Source: Azotimanducus sp963663145 (lineage in GTDB: Bacteria; Pseudomonadota; Gammaproteobacteria; Pseudomonadales; Azotimanducaceae). From it: DNA of 64,000 nt. The number at the start of each line of letters is the position of its first letter. Position 1 is the stretch's first letter. The translations under genes and the position numbers were made by a program. The notes below the pieces were generated by a model. It was given only the letters and a program-made list of their open reading frames with translations. It had not been told where the DNA came from and searched no databases. The stretch lies in the NCBI GenBank assembly GCA_963663145.1, contig OY760134.1:868001-932000 (forward strand), read 5' to 3'. Shown in pieces: positions 34,193-42,975 of this stretch.

Positions 34193-34737
34193 GCGCTCAC
34201 GATCTCAACCTTCTGCCTTGGCGCAAGCGGAAGGAAGAAAGGCACCGACGTGCCTATTTCGTGATGCTGGGAATGTCGGTCGTCGCCCCTTGCCTCGGTG
34301 CGTTCGCCATGCACTGGGAGCGGGGCATAGAGGTCTCGCGGTTACGCGCTGAGGTCGCTGGATATAGATTGGCGATCGAAAGCACCGAGCAGATGGAGGC
34401 TGAGCGGGCGCTGCTCGGCAACCATATCCTTGAAGCCGAAGGCTGGCTCGCCGAATTTGAAAGACTTCTCCAACGGCGTGGTGATTTCCTCAGGCTATGG
34501 ACGGAACTGGCGGCGCACCTGCCGGATTCCATGCACTACCAGACTGTCGTGCTCGAGGGCTCAAGCGTGACCCTTTCCGGTGTGACCAGCTCATCGCCGG
34601 ACTTGGCCACCTACATGCGCAGGTTGGAAGCCTCTGCGCTTTTCGCATCGCCCAGGCTGATTGATCTCGAAGATACGCCTTCGGGCCACAAGTTCGGAAT
34701 AGAGGCAAGGCTTGCGGTGCCGATGGAATCCGTTTGA
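34189..34737 (+). CDS. pilN: Type IV pilus assembly protein PilN
   Basis: 182-residue bitopic inner-membrane protein. It opens MSAHDLNLLPWRKRKEERHR, the NLLPWR motif that docks into PilM, followed by a single TM segment (YFVMLGMSVVAPCLGAFAM) and a coiled coil. The periplasmic part contains LWTELAAHLPDSMHYQTVVL, typical of PilN. Start ATG 34189 overlaps the pilM stop by ATGA. Normal length. Confidence 0.93.
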   Translation: MSAHDLNLLPWRKRKEERHRRAYFVMLGMSVVAPCLGAFAMHWERGIEVSRLRAEVAGYRLAIESTEQMEAERALLGNHILEAEGWLAEFERLLQRRGDFLRLWTELAAHLPDSMHYQTVVLEGSSVTLSGVTSSSPDLATYMRRLEASALFASPRLIDLEDTPSGHKFGIEARLAVPMESV

Positions 34738-34746
34738 GGGAAGCAG

Positions 34747-35352
34747 GTGGCCTTGCGGGACATTCAGCTACCGGATTTGTCGCTCGCCGATGTCAACTGG
34801 CGAGCGCCGCAGGAGTGGAGCCTGCGCCTGCGTCTGGCAAGTTTCGGCTTAGCCGGTCTGGTCTCCTTTGCTGTCGCTTGGAACTTGGGCGGCTCGCGGG
34901 CGGAGCTCGCGTTGGTGAAGCAGCAAGCAGACCGTATGCGCCAATCCGAACAGGGCGCGCGCCTCGCTGCCGATGAGTTGCGAGATGCGCAATCCCGTTG
35001 GCAAACACTTGGCGCCCAGATCCAGCTTCGTTCGCAAGCTTGCCTTCTGCCCGACGAATTGCCCGATCTTCTGGATCTCGTGGCCAGCTTGAGTGTGGAG
35101 CATTTGGTCGCATTGGAATCGCTTGAAGTGGGAGATGCGCTCACCCGCGAGCGCATTGATGCGCAGCCGCTACGCGTGTCGCTGCGAGGCGGCTATCACG
35201 ACATAGGCCGCCTGCATGAGGAATTTTCAAACCTGCCTTGGCCGGTGGTGGTCGAGGCCTTGCAGGTGGCTAGCGAGGAGGGTGATGGCAGCCTTCTCGA
35301 TATGCAGGTGAGCCTGGTGGTTCCGCTCTGGTCGGAGCCTGCGGACGCCTGA
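34747..35352 (+). CDS. pilO: Type IV pilus assembly protein PilO
   Basis: 201 residues from GTG 34747. Bitopic: after a short cytoplasmic part there is one TM (LASFGLAGLVSFAVAWNLGG), a coiled coil (ELALVKQQADRMRQSEQGAR) and the periplasmic core with LPDELPDLLDLVASLSVEHL and LRVSLRGGYHDIGRLHEEFS, a PilO hallmark. Partner of PilN in the alignment complex. Nine bases after pilN, two before pilP. Confidence 0.9.
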   Translation: MALRDIQLPDLSLADVNWRAPQEWSLRLRLASFGLAGLVSFAVAWNLGGSRAELALVKQQADRMRQSEQGARLAADELRDAQSRWQTLGAQIQLRSQACLLPDELPDLLDLVASLSVEHLVALESLEVGDALTRERIDAQPLRVSLRGGYHDIGRLHEEFSNLPWPVVVEALQVASEEGDGSLLDMQVSLVVPLWSEPADA

Positions 35353-35354
35353 GC

Positions 35355-35738
35355 GTGAACCTGCGGCGCTACTTCAGTCTCGGAGGCCTCGCAGTCTCCT
35401 GCTGCTGTGCGCCGCTGTGCGCGGACGAGCGCTCCTACATGGAGGGAGCGCGGGCGCATCCGTTCATGCTGCTTGGCGGTTCCGCAGACACAGTTTCCGC
35501 CATAGCTGCCGGTGTTTCATTGGATGGTTTCGCCTTGGTGGGAACACTCGCTCAGGGCGACAGCTTCCAAGCGCTCGTTCGCGACCAACGAGGGGTCGTC
35601 CGGCGCTTGCATCCTGGCGACGGTCTCGTCGATCAGCAAGCAGTTTTGGTTGAAGTGACTGAAGCGACCGCCCGGTTTGAATGGCGCGGAAACAGCTTCA
35701 TCCTCGCTTTTGAAGAATCTGAGGAGATGGCCGAATGA
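35355..35738 (+). CDS. pilP: Type IV pilus assembly protein PilP, short form
   Basis: Periplasmic linker between PilNO and the PilQ secretin. 127 residues from GTG 35355, shorter than the usual 170-180. The signal peptide (YFSLGGLAVSCCCAPLCA) lacks a clear lipobox-plus-linker, although Cys residues are present. The beta domain is recognisable: FALVGTLAQGDSFQALVRDQ, VVRRLHPGDGLVDQQAVLVE (the 'G..g...G.v..I' pattern) and WRGNSFILAFEE. The N-terminal disordered segment is largely missing. ATGA overlap with pilQ. Confidence 0.85.
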   Translation: MNLRRYFSLGGLAVSCCCAPLCADERSYMEGARAHPFMLLGGSADTVSAIAAGVSLDGFALVGTLAQGDSFQALVRDQRGVVRRLHPGDGLVDQQAVLVEVTEATARFEWRGNSFILAFEESEEMAE

Positions 35739-37033
35739 AGGAAGCGGTGAACAAGGATCGGGGCCATTGTGCTTGGGCGGCAGCATCCAACCGGTTAGGA
35801 CGGCTCATTTATCGAAGCCTCTTCTGGCTCTTGGTTGTCGTCCTCGCCTGGACCCCTCAGGCACGGGCGGAAACCCCGGATGTGCCCATCTCGCTCAGGT
35901 TTCAGGCCATTGAACTCCGCGCCGCCCTACAGATCCTTGCCGAATTCGCCGGTGTCAATCTGATTGTCAGCGATGAAGTGGGCGGTGAGCTGACGCTTGA
36001 GTTGAATGAGGTGCATTGGCGCGAGGCGTTCGAACTCATTCTCTTGTCGGAGGGCCTGCAGGCTCGTGAAGAGCGCGGGACTCTTATTGTTTCGCCCTTG
36101 GGCCGCTCCGACCTTGAGCCGCTGGTCAGCAAGGTGTTTGCGCTTCGATTTGCCGAAGCCGAGCTCGTCAAAGGGTTATTGAATTTGCGCGCAGAAGCGT
36201 CCTGCCTCGTCGATGAGCGTACCAATCGGCTTATCGTTGCCGATACGCCGACGGCGCTCGAAACGCACGCCCGGCTCATTGAACGCATTGATGTGCCGGT
36301 CGGTCAGGTATTGATCGAGGCTCGCGTGCTCGTTGCCAGCGCGCGCGCTTCACGGCAGATTGGCGTGAGGTGGCTTGGCTCCGCCGAAGTGGATGTCGGC
36401 CAGGATTCCTTGGTGCGATTCGGCCGACCTGCTGATTCGAGTGAAGAAGGGACTTCGGAACAGTCGCCGCTGGTTGCGCTCGGAGTCACTCAGACGGGTG
36501 CTTCAAAATTTGGAATTGGATTTGTGGGGCCGAGTGGCATGCTTGATGTGGAGCTGTCGGCGCTCGAAACTTCCGGGGAGGCTGAGATCATCGCGAGGCC
36601 CAGGGTGGTCGCCTCCGACCGGCAGACCGCGATGGTGCGCTCGGGCGTGCAAATTCCCTATCAAGAGTCCACCAGTAGCGGCGCCACCTCAACTTCCTTT
36701 CAGTCGGCGACGCTTTCATTGGAGGTGACCCCGCGCATCGCATCACAGGATACGGTCATCTTGGTGCTCAAAGTTAATCAAGACACGGTGGGTCAGAGCT
36801 ATGGCGGTGTACCGAGCATTAATACCAACGCCATTGAGACTGAAGTACTGATCAATGCCGGCGAAACCCTGGTACTCGGCGGTGTGTACCAGAACGACAT
36901 CAGCAAGAGTGTCAGCCGCACGCCGCTGCTCGGGCGTATTCCATTGTTGGGAAGACTGTTTCGCAAGACCATGTCTTCAGATGACCGTCGTGAACTCTTG
37001 GTGTTTCTCACCCCAGAGGTGCTGCCAACCTGA
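35735..37033 (+). CDS. pilQ: Type IV pilus secretin PilQ, short form without AMIN domains
   Basis: Outer-membrane secretin through which pili exit. 432 residues against about 700 in typical PilQ. After a signal peptide (SLFWLLVVVLAWTPQARA) it goes straight to the STN-like N0 domain (ISLRFQAIELRAALQILAEF, AGVNLIVSDEVGGELTLEL), then N1 (TNRLIVADTPTALETHARLI) and the secretin core (PVGQVLIEARVLVASARASR, VQIPYQESTSSGATSTSFQS, RTPLLGRIPLLGRLFRK). No AMIN domain, which normally binds peptidoglycan. Matches the shortened pilP upstream. Confidence 0.92.
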   Translation: MKEAVNKDRGHCAWAAASNRLGRLIYRSLFWLLVVVLAWTPQARAETPDVPISLRFQAIELRAALQILAEFAGVNLIVSDEVGGELTLELNEVHWREAFELILLSEGLQAREERGTLIVSPLGRSDLEPLVSKVFALRFAEAELVKGLLNLRAEASCLVDERTNRLIVADTPTALETHARLIERIDVPVGQVLIEARVLVASARASRQIGVRWLGSAEVDVGQDSLVRFGRPADSSEEGTSEQSPLVALGVTQTGASKFGIGFVGPSGMLDVELSALETSGEAEIIARPRVVASDRQTAMVRSGVQIPYQESTSSGATSTSFQSATLSLEVTPRIASQDTVILVLKVNQDTVGQSYGGVPSINTNAIETEVLINAGETLVLGGVYQNDISKSVSRTPLLGRIPLLGRLFRKTMSSDDRRELLVFLTPEVLPT

Positions 37034-37086
37034 TGGCTCCGAAGGTTGCAAGATCAGGTATTCTGACTGCACCGTCCGTTTGAGTT

Positions 37087-37641
37087 ATGGGAGCGCTGTT
37101 GGAGACGAGGCTACAGAGTCGCGAGAGCATATTCATCATCGGCATGATGGCCGTCGGAAAGACGACCATCGGCAAGCTCTTGGCGGACGCACTCAATTAC
37201 GCCTTCTACGACACGGACGATGTCATCCGTGAGCGTTGCGGTGCGGATATCCCGTGGATTTTTGATGTGGAAGGCGAACAGGGATTCCGCAATCGCGAAC
37301 AGCAGGTGATCGAGGAATTCACGCAGATGCCTTGCGTCGTATTGGCAACCGGCGGCGGTGCCGTCATCCGCGAACCCAACCGCAAGGCGCTCTCGCTGCG
37401 CGGCAGGGTGGTGTACCTCTATGCGGATCTGGACACGCTCGTGGCACGTGCATCGACGGGCAACCAGCGCCCCATGCTGGCAAACCACGACCTCAAATCG
37501 CGATTGACCCAACTCATGTCGGACCGCGGCCCACTCTACTCGCAGGTCGCCGATATTTGTATGGAGTCCGGGTCGGCAAATCCGCAGACCACGGCGAAGC
37601 AACTGCTGCAGAGACTCAATGGCGGAAGGAAGTCCGAATGA
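37087..37641 (+). CDS. aroK: Shikimate kinase
   Basis: Phosphorylates shikimate at the 3-hydroxyl in chorismate synthesis. 184 residues. Walker A IGMMAVGKTTIGKLLA, the shikimate-binding FYDTDDVIRERCGADIPWIF (DxD), GEQGFRNREQQVIEE, LATGGGAVIREPNR (GGG) and the lid segment NQRPMLANHD are all intact. Downstream of pilQ by 53 bp and overlapping aroB by ATGA. Confidence 0.95.
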   Translation: MGALLETRLQSRESIFIIGMMAVGKTTIGKLLADALNYAFYDTDDVIRERCGADIPWIFDVEGEQGFRNREQQVIEEFTQMPCVVLATGGGAVIREPNRKALSLRGRVVYLYADLDTLVARASTGNQRPMLANHDLKSRLTQLMSDRGPLYSQVADICMESGSANPQTTAKQLLQRLNGGRKSE

Positions 37642-38729
37642 CCATACGCGAAACGTTGCGCGTTTCCTTGGGAGAGCGCTCCTACGAGATACATATCGGC
37701 GAAGGACTCTTGGGCGAGGATGCCCTATGGAAACAACTGGTGCCCGGCACGACCGCGCTGCTGGTGTCCGATGTCTCGGCGGGTGCCCTCTACGCTGAGC
37801 GTCTCGCGGAGACGCTCTCGGGTGCGGGCGTGCGAGTCTCCCGGCACCTGCTCAAGGACGGCGAGCAGACCAAGAACATGGAATCTTGGCGCGCCATCAC
37901 GGATCAGTTGGCTGAAGAGCGTCATGACCGAACGACGACCTTGATTGCCCTTGGCGGCGGCGTGGTGGGAGACCTCGCCGGATTTGCCGCCGCGACTTGG
38001 CTGCGCGGCGTTGGCTACGTCCAGGTGCCCACCAGCCTGCTCGCACAGGTTGATTCTTCTGTGGGCGGCAAGACGGGCATCAATCATGCGCGCGGCAAGA
38101 ATCTGATCGGCGCCTTCTATCAACCTTCGGGCGTGGTCGCGGATTTGGAGACGCTCAAGACTTTACCAAGACGCGAACTGGTGGCGGGACTCGCGGAGAT
38201 CATTAAGTATGGCGTGATTCGTGACGCCGCGTTTTTTCAATGGATCGAGCGGCATCTCGACGACCTGCTCGCCGGGCAAGCCGAACTCTTGGCCCATGCG
38301 GTGGCGCGATCATGCCAGATCAAGGCCGAGGTGGTGGCGGCAGACGAGCGCGAGTCGGGCTTGAGGGAAATCTTGAATTTCGGCCACACCTTCGCGCATG
38401 CCTTAGAGACCCTCAGCGACTATTCGGAGCTCAATCACGGCGAAGCCGTGGCCATTGGCATGATCATGGCCGCAAGGCTCTCGCATGCCGAGGGCTGGCT
38501 CAAACAGGCCGACTTGCAGCGAATCGAGCATTTGATTACTAGGCTCCCAGTGCTTGCACGCCTCCCCAAGGGGCTAAGCCTGGACGGTATGATGGCGGCC
38601 TTTCTGAGCGACAAGAAGACCCGCGCCGGGAAATTACGATTCGTATTGACGCGAGGCTTGGGTCATGCGGAAACGTCGGAGACGGTTCTGCGCAAGCGCT
38701 TGGCGGGGGTGCTCGAGGCGTTCTTATAG
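37638..38729 (+). CDS. aroB: 3-dehydroquinate synthase
   Basis: NAD- and metal-dependent conversion of DAHP to 3-dehydroquinate, second step of the shikimate pathway. 363 residues. Motifs: KDGEQTKNMESW, IALGGGVVGDLAGFAAATWL, VPTSLLAQVDSSVGGKTGIN, LAEIIKYGVIRD, REILNFGHTFAHALE (metal His), LNHGEAVAIGM. The long upstream open frame is a shadow of aroK; start ATG 37638 overlaps aroK's stop by ATGA. Confidence 0.96.
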   Translation: MTIRETLRVSLGERSYEIHIGEGLLGEDALWKQLVPGTTALLVSDVSAGALYAERLAETLSGAGVRVSRHLLKDGEQTKNMESWRAITDQLAEERHDRTTTLIALGGGVVGDLAGFAAATWLRGVGYVQVPTSLLAQVDSSVGGKTGINHARGKNLIGAFYQPSGVVADLETLKTLPRRELVAGLAEIIKYGVIRDAAFFQWIERHLDDLLAGQAELLAHAVARSCQIKAEVVAADERESGLREILNFGHTFAHALETLSDYSELNHGEAVAIGMIMAARLSHAEGWLKQADLQRIEHLITRLPVLARLPKGLSLDGMMAAFLSDKKTRAGKLRFVLTRGLGHAETSETVLRKRLAGVLEAFL

Positions 38730-38738
38730 GCCAAGGCC

Positions 38739-39599
38739 GTGCAGCAAGAGAACAATGGGGTGAGAATCTCAATTCCGATCACGCTGGCGACATCAATTGG
38801 TGTGGTCATCACAGCGTTGAGGCGAGCCGAGAAGGTCAAGACTCCACGCCTGAAACTACGCGTGCGGCTCTTGGCGGTGCTGATCGGGCTGCCGGTCGGT
38901 GCATGCGCCGAGGAAGCTCTGGTTGCCGTCGCCACCAATTTCGTAACGACGCTGGAGACTCTGTTGCCCGAATTTGAAGCGGCCAACCACCATGAGGTGC
39001 GCATTGCGGGAGGATCCACCGGCAAGCTCTATGCGCAGATTCTTCGAGGCGCGCCTTTCGACGCCTTCCTTGCCGCCGATCAAGAGCGGCCACAGCGGCT
39101 CGAAGCAACAGGCCATGCGTTGCCCGGCTCTCGATTCACTTATGCTCGGGGCAGGCTTGCGCTTTGGAGTCGGGATACGCAAGCCATCATGGGAGACGGT
39201 ATCGCGGCCTTAAGTGGTGCCGAGTTCCGCAAACTTGCCATTGCCAATCCCCGTACCGCCCCCTATGGCGCAGCGGCCAAGGAGGCGCTTGAAGCGCTTG
39301 GCCTCTTGGAATCTCTTGCGACTCGCTTGGTCATGGGAGAGAACGTGGGGCAAGCCTATGCGTTTGTGGCGACCGGCAGCGCCGAGCTTGGCTTGGTGGC
39401 CTTGTCGGGAGTCCTCAGCCACAACCCTGCGGGAAGTCGCTGGGATGTGCCATCAGACTTACACGCCCCCATCCGCCAAGATGCGGTGCTTCTCGTCCGT
39501 GGCGAGTCGAACCCGGTGGCAAGGGAACTCTTCGCCTACTTGCGGAGCCCTGAAGTGAAGAAGAGAATCTCCGCCCTTGGGTATGACATGGAAGAATAG
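38739..39599 (+). CDS. modA: Molybdate ABC transporter substrate-binding protein
   Basis: Periplasmic molybdate/tungstate-binding protein. Core motifs: VAVATNFVTTLETLLPEFEA, RIAGGSTGKLYAQILRGAPF, DAFLAADQERP, GRLALWSRD, AIANPRTAPYGAAAKEALEA, ENVGQAYAFVATGSAELGLV and IRQDAVLLV. GTG 38739 gives 286 residues but adds an odd N-terminus; TTG 38817 or GTG 38862 would give a classic signal peptide (RLLAVLIGLPVGACAEEA) and about 245-260 residues, which I think more likely biologically. First gene of modABC, overlapping modB. Confidence 0.9.
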   Translation: MQQENNGVRISIPITLATSIGVVITALRRAEKVKTPRLKLRVRLLAVLIGLPVGACAEEALVAVATNFVTTLETLLPEFEAANHHEVRIAGGSTGKLYAQILRGAPFDAFLAADQERPQRLEATGHALPGSRFTYARGRLALWSRDTQAIMGDGIAALSGAEFRKLAIANPRTAPYGAAAKEALEALGLLESLATRLVMGENVGQAYAFVATGSAELGLVALSGVLSHNPAGSRWDVPSDLHAPIRQDAVLLVRGESNPVARELFAYLRSPEVKKRISALGYDMEE

Positions 39600-40275
39600 C
39601 CTTGTGCCTGATTTGACGCCCATATGGCTTTCCCTGTCGCTCGCAGGTATCACGACTGTCCTCTTGTTGGTATTGGGAACGCCGCTTGCTTGGTGGCTGT
39701 CACAGACGCAATCGCGATTTCGTCCTGTTGTCGAAGCGGTCACGGCGCTGCCGCTGGTGCTTCCTCCCACGGTGCTTGGCTTTTACTTGCTGATCCTCTT
39801 GAGTCCAAGCGCTTGGATTGGGGGTTTTTGGCTGCAGGTGACGGGAGAATCCCTGACCTTCTCGTTTGAGGGTCTCGTAGTGGCTTCCATCATCTATTCG
39901 CTGCCCTTCATGGTGCAGCCATTGGCAAGCGCGTTTGAAGCCAATGGGCGAAGCCATATGGAGGCGGCAGCGAGCCTGCGCGCTTCTCCGCTTGATGCCT
40001 TTTTTCGCGTAACAGTGCCGCTCTCGGCGCGCGGATTCGTCACCGCCTCGGTCTTGAGCTTCACCCATACCCTTGGCGAATTTGGTGTTGTGCTCATGGT
40101 GGGAGGCAATATTCCCGGAGACACCCGGGTGGTTTCCATTGCCGTCTATGAGCATGTCGAAACGCTCAACTATGCGGATGCGCACATGCTCTCGGCTGGG
40201 CTGCTGGCGTTCGCCTTTCTGGTCTTGGTGGCCATTTATGCGATGAATCGAGAGAGTCCTGTCCGTGTCCGCTGA
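39583..40275 (+). CDS. modB: Molybdate ABC transporter permease
   Basis: Inner-membrane channel subunit, 230 residues, about five TM helices. Motifs: PDLTPIWLSLSLAGITTVLL, ALPLVLPPTVLGFYLLILLS, YSLPFMVQPLASAFEAN and the EAA loop HMEAAASLRASPLDAFFRVT followed by TLGEFGVVLMVGGNIPGDTR, the ModB signature. ATG 39583 is preferred to TTG 39577. Overlaps modA's 3' end by 17 bases and modC's start by 11. Confidence 0.94.
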   Translation: MTWKNSLVPDLTPIWLSLSLAGITTVLLLVLGTPLAWWLSQTQSRFRPVVEAVTALPLVLPPTVLGFYLLILLSPSAWIGGFWLQVTGESLTFSFEGLVVASIIYSLPFMVQPLASAFEANGRSHMEAAASLRASPLDAFFRVTVPLSARGFVTASVLSFTHTLGEFGVVLMVGGNIPGDTRVVSIAVYEHVETLNYADAHMLSAGLLAFAFLVLVAIYAMNRESPVRVR

Positions 40276-41359
40276 TCTATTGCAACTCAAACTCTCGCTT
40301 GAGTTCGACGGCTTCTCGCTTTCCATGGATGAAGCGCTGTCCGCCTTGGGGGTGACGGCCGTGTTTGGCCCCAGCGGGAGTGGGAAGAGCAGCCTCTTGC
40401 GCAGTATTGCGGGGTTTGAGAAACCCCGAACCGGGTACATAGGCTTGGGCGGCGAAACCTGGTTTGACAGTGAACTGGGAATCGATATGCCCGCTCACCG
40501 TCGGTCCGCCGGATTCTTGTTTCAGGACGCGCGGCTGTTCTCGCATCTCGACGTGGCGGGCAATCTCGCCTTCGCCGAACGAAGAAGCCGAAGTCAGCCG
40601 ACCAGCTTCCAACTTGAAGATCTGATTAAGATCTTCGATCTTGGGTCGCTGCTCTCTCGCAGTGTTGACAGACTGTCAGGAGGCGAGCGGCAACGAGTGG
40701 CGCTTGCCCGCACCCTGCTCACGCGACCAAGGCTGCTTTTGCTTGATGAACCGCTCTCCGCGCTTGATCGTGAGCGCAAGGCGGAGATACTCCCCTATCT
40801 TGACCGTACCCAGGAGGCGTTTCATTTGCCGACACTCTATGTGAGTCATGACATCGACGAAGTGGCGCACATTGCCGACCATGTGCTGGTGCTTGCCGGC
40901 GGAGAAGTAGTGATGCGGGGAACCGTTGGCGAGGTTTTCAATCGACTCGATGTCGCCATGGTGGAAGCGCGCTACGAGGCGGGGGTCTTGGTTAAGGGAC
41001 GGGTTGATCGCCACGATACGCGGCTCGAGGTCACCTTCGTTGATGTCGCGGGGGACCTCATCACCATGCCGCGGGTGCCGGAACTGCCTGTGGGCAGCGC
41101 GGTGCGGCTTCGCATTCGGGCGAGGGATGTCGCCTTGGCGACCAAGCGCCCGCACGCCATAAGTATCCGAAACGTCTTGCCCGGGACCTTGATTGAAATG
41201 CATGTCGTGGCTCAATCGGGACAGGTAGAAGCAAGGGTGCGGCTGCGCGGTGCGGAAATAAGGGCGCACCTGACCAAAGCAGCGGTTGAAGCACTCAAAC
41301 TCGTCCCTGGCATGCAGGTGTTTGCGCTCGTCAAGAGCGTGGGGTTGGCGGCCTCCTGA
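40265..41359 (+). CDS. modC: Molybdate ABC transporter ATP-binding protein
   Basis: ATPase of the ModABC importer, 364 residues from GTG 40265. Walker A FGPSGSGKSSLLRSIAG, Q-loop AGFLFQDARLFSHLDV, signature RLSGGERQRVALAR, Walker B LLLLDEPLSALD and switch VSHDIDE. The C-terminal 75 residues (AISIRNVLPGTLIEMHVV onwards) are the molybdate-responsive TOBE/Mop domain. No ModE-type operator was recognised upstream of modA. Confidence 0.95.
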   Translation: MSADLLQLKLSLEFDGFSLSMDEALSALGVTAVFGPSGSGKSSLLRSIAGFEKPRTGYIGLGGETWFDSELGIDMPAHRRSAGFLFQDARLFSHLDVAGNLAFAERRSRSQPTSFQLEDLIKIFDLGSLLSRSVDRLSGGERQRVALARTLLTRPRLLLLDEPLSALDRERKAEILPYLDRTQEAFHLPTLYVSHDIDEVAHIADHVLVLAGGEVVMRGTVGEVFNRLDVAMVEARYEAGVLVKGRVDRHDTRLEVTFVDVAGDLITMPRVPELPVGSAVRLRIRARDVALATKRPHAISIRNVLPGTLIEMHVVAQSGQVEARVRLRGAEIRAHLTKAAVEALKLVPGMQVFALVKSVGLAAS

Positions 41360-41405
41360 TTGGAGTTATCATGCAAGCCAGCATTCGAGGGGTAGACACT
41401 CAAGC

Positions 41406-41987
41406 ATGAAAGATGTGACGTCATACATTCGGGGTGTCTACGAGGCATGGAAAGGTGAGGTGTTTGGCGAAGTCTTCTTCACCGAGTTGGCGCAGCGAGA
41501 CAAGAGGACTTCAATGGAGGCCAAATGGAAGACGCTCGCGGAGCTTGAGCGCGTCACCGGGGGAGTGCTATTCCCCTTGGTGCGTCGTTACGGCCTGCCC
41601 TTGCGGCCGCCCGAGGACTCGACTACCCGAGGAGAACAGGAAGCCAAGCGTTTCTCCACCATGCCCCGTGAGGAATTCATGGCCGACATGGAACCCTATC
41701 TAGAGGAAGCGGTCGCGAAGTATCGCGCACTTCGAGATGAGGCGCCGTCGGAAGATGCAACAGCCATGCAGTTTCTCGTCGATCACGAGGAATCCCTACT
41801 GCGCTTCGTGCAGATCGAGCGAGGCGAGACTGGGGAAGATTCGCTTCAAGAAGTGAAAGACGTAATCGCAAGCGCAGCGGAAGCGACTTTGCCGCTAGAC
41901 CAAGATATTCTCATTGAGCCTCACGATCACTCGCCCTTCGCCCTCGTTACTGGCAAACGCGAAGGAAAGAGAATTCCTCAGGGTTGA
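41406..41987 (+). CDS. Helical protein of unknown function after modABC
   Basis: 193 residues from ATG 41406; the longer open frame upstream overlaps modC and is not needed. Helix-rich with many Glu and His: WKGEVFGEVFFTELAQRD, EAKWKTLAELERVTGGVL, then FMADMEPYLEEAVAKYRALR and AMQFLVDHEESLLRFVQIER. The spacing of acidic residues and the H-E-E element recall ferritin-like four-helix bundles, but I cannot assign di-metal ligands with confidence. 46 bp after modC and same strand, so probably co-transcribed. Function unknown. Confidence 0.65.
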   Translation: MKDVTSYIRGVYEAWKGEVFGEVFFTELAQRDKRTSMEAKWKTLAELERVTGGVLFPLVRRYGLPLRPPEDSTTRGEQEAKRFSTMPREEFMADMEPYLEEAVAKYRALRDEAPSEDATAMQFLVDHEESLLRFVQIERGETGEDSLQEVKDVIASAAEATLPLDQDILIEPHDHSPFALVTGKREGKRIPQG

Positions 41988-42145
41988 GCCCCGCTCGCAC
42001 GAAGCGCGATGCGGAGCACTGCTCCGCAAGGGCTGACAGGAGGTCGGGCTTGGGTCCAATAGCGGAGCAAGCGGGCGGTGGCAGGAGTCGAATTTGAGGA
42101 CCTTATCAGGAGATTGGGATTGGCAATAGCCAATGCAGTAAGGAG

Positions 42146-42616
42146 TCAGATCGTGGAGAGAGCACCAGCAGGTGACAATCTGAGCGCCGGTTTCTCCTTT
42201 GAGGCGCGTTCCGCGCTTCTCACCTTCGATACGAGCCGACCTGTGTCCTTCTCAATGTCTTCGAGTTCGAGGAGCCAGAGGGGCCGGTCGAGCGCTATGG
42301 GTTCTCGCTTTATGCCTGCGTCATAGAGAAACACTGTGCCGATGGCGAACCACGCCCAGCTGTTCGGTAGATCAAATGGTGTCCCTACAATTTCGGGATC
42401 ACCTGCAATTTTCTTCCTTCTTTCGCCCGCCTTCACGAGCCGAGCCTTCTCCTCCGCAATGTCGTTCAACAATTCCGATGCTGGCGTGTCCATGGGGTCC
42501 TGCTGCACCAATCTCCCTCGGACGGCAAGGTCGAGCCCAAGGCGTCGTAGACGAGGAACGGCGTCCGGCGTTTCGTCCACCCGCTCTATGAGTGCAAGCA
42601 GGCGTTCGGCCTTCAT
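42146..42616 (-). pseudogene. hsdS: HsdS specificity subunit, N-terminal remnant
   Basis: Type I restriction specificity subunit fragment: ERLLALIERVDETPDAVPRL, RRLGLDLAVRGRLVQQDPMD, ASELLNDIAEEKARLVKAGE, then LPNSWAWFAIGTVF and LEDIEKDTGRLVSKVRSAER. In relatives the text continues through a KLRPYLNKV segment, about 250 further residues and a second target-recognition domain; here it turns into unrelated residues and stops. Its ATG overlaps the hepT stop by ATGA. The gap 41988-42145 shows no gene. Confidence 0.8.
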
Positions 42617-42975
42617 CCTTCTGGAGGACCCATCTCGGCCATTAGCTTCTGCACGATCCGGCGCAGTTCCGGCAAGTCGTTCTGGGCATAGTCCCAGACA
42701 CGATCAGGTATCACGTTGGCATAGCCATGGATCAACAGGTTGCGAAAGTCCACAATCTGGGGTAACGCAGGTATTCGTTCGGCAACTTCCTGGAAGGTTC
42801 GACGCAGGCGGTTAAAAGCTTCCCCGATGATTTCGAACTTGCGCTCGACAGCGGCTTGCGTCCGAGCATCACCAACGTACGTCTTGCGAGTCATGTCTGC
42901 GGTGAAGCGCACTATATCCTCGGCCGCACGCCCTACGTCCGTTAGCAGGATGCGAGGGTCAGGATGCATACACAA
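42613..42975 (-). CDS. hepT: HepT-like ribonuclease toxin
   Basis: 120-residue HEPN-family toxin of the HepT-MntA system. The catalytic R-x4-H-x-Y is intact in DFRNLLIHGYANV; other matches are ILLTDVGRAAEDIVRFTADM, ERKFEIIGEAFNRL and DYAQNDLPELRRIV. HepT cleaves RNA and is silenced when its Tyr is AMPylated by the MntA partner. Its start overlaps the mntA 3' end by 17 bases. Appears intact although both flanking restriction genes are broken. Confidence 0.88.
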   Translation of the reverse strand: MCMHPDPRILLTDVGRAAEDIVRFTADMTRKTYVGDARTQAAVERKFEIIGEAFNRLRRTFQEVAERIPALPQIVDFRNLLIHGYANVIPDRVWDYAQNDLPELRRIVQKLMAEMGPPEG

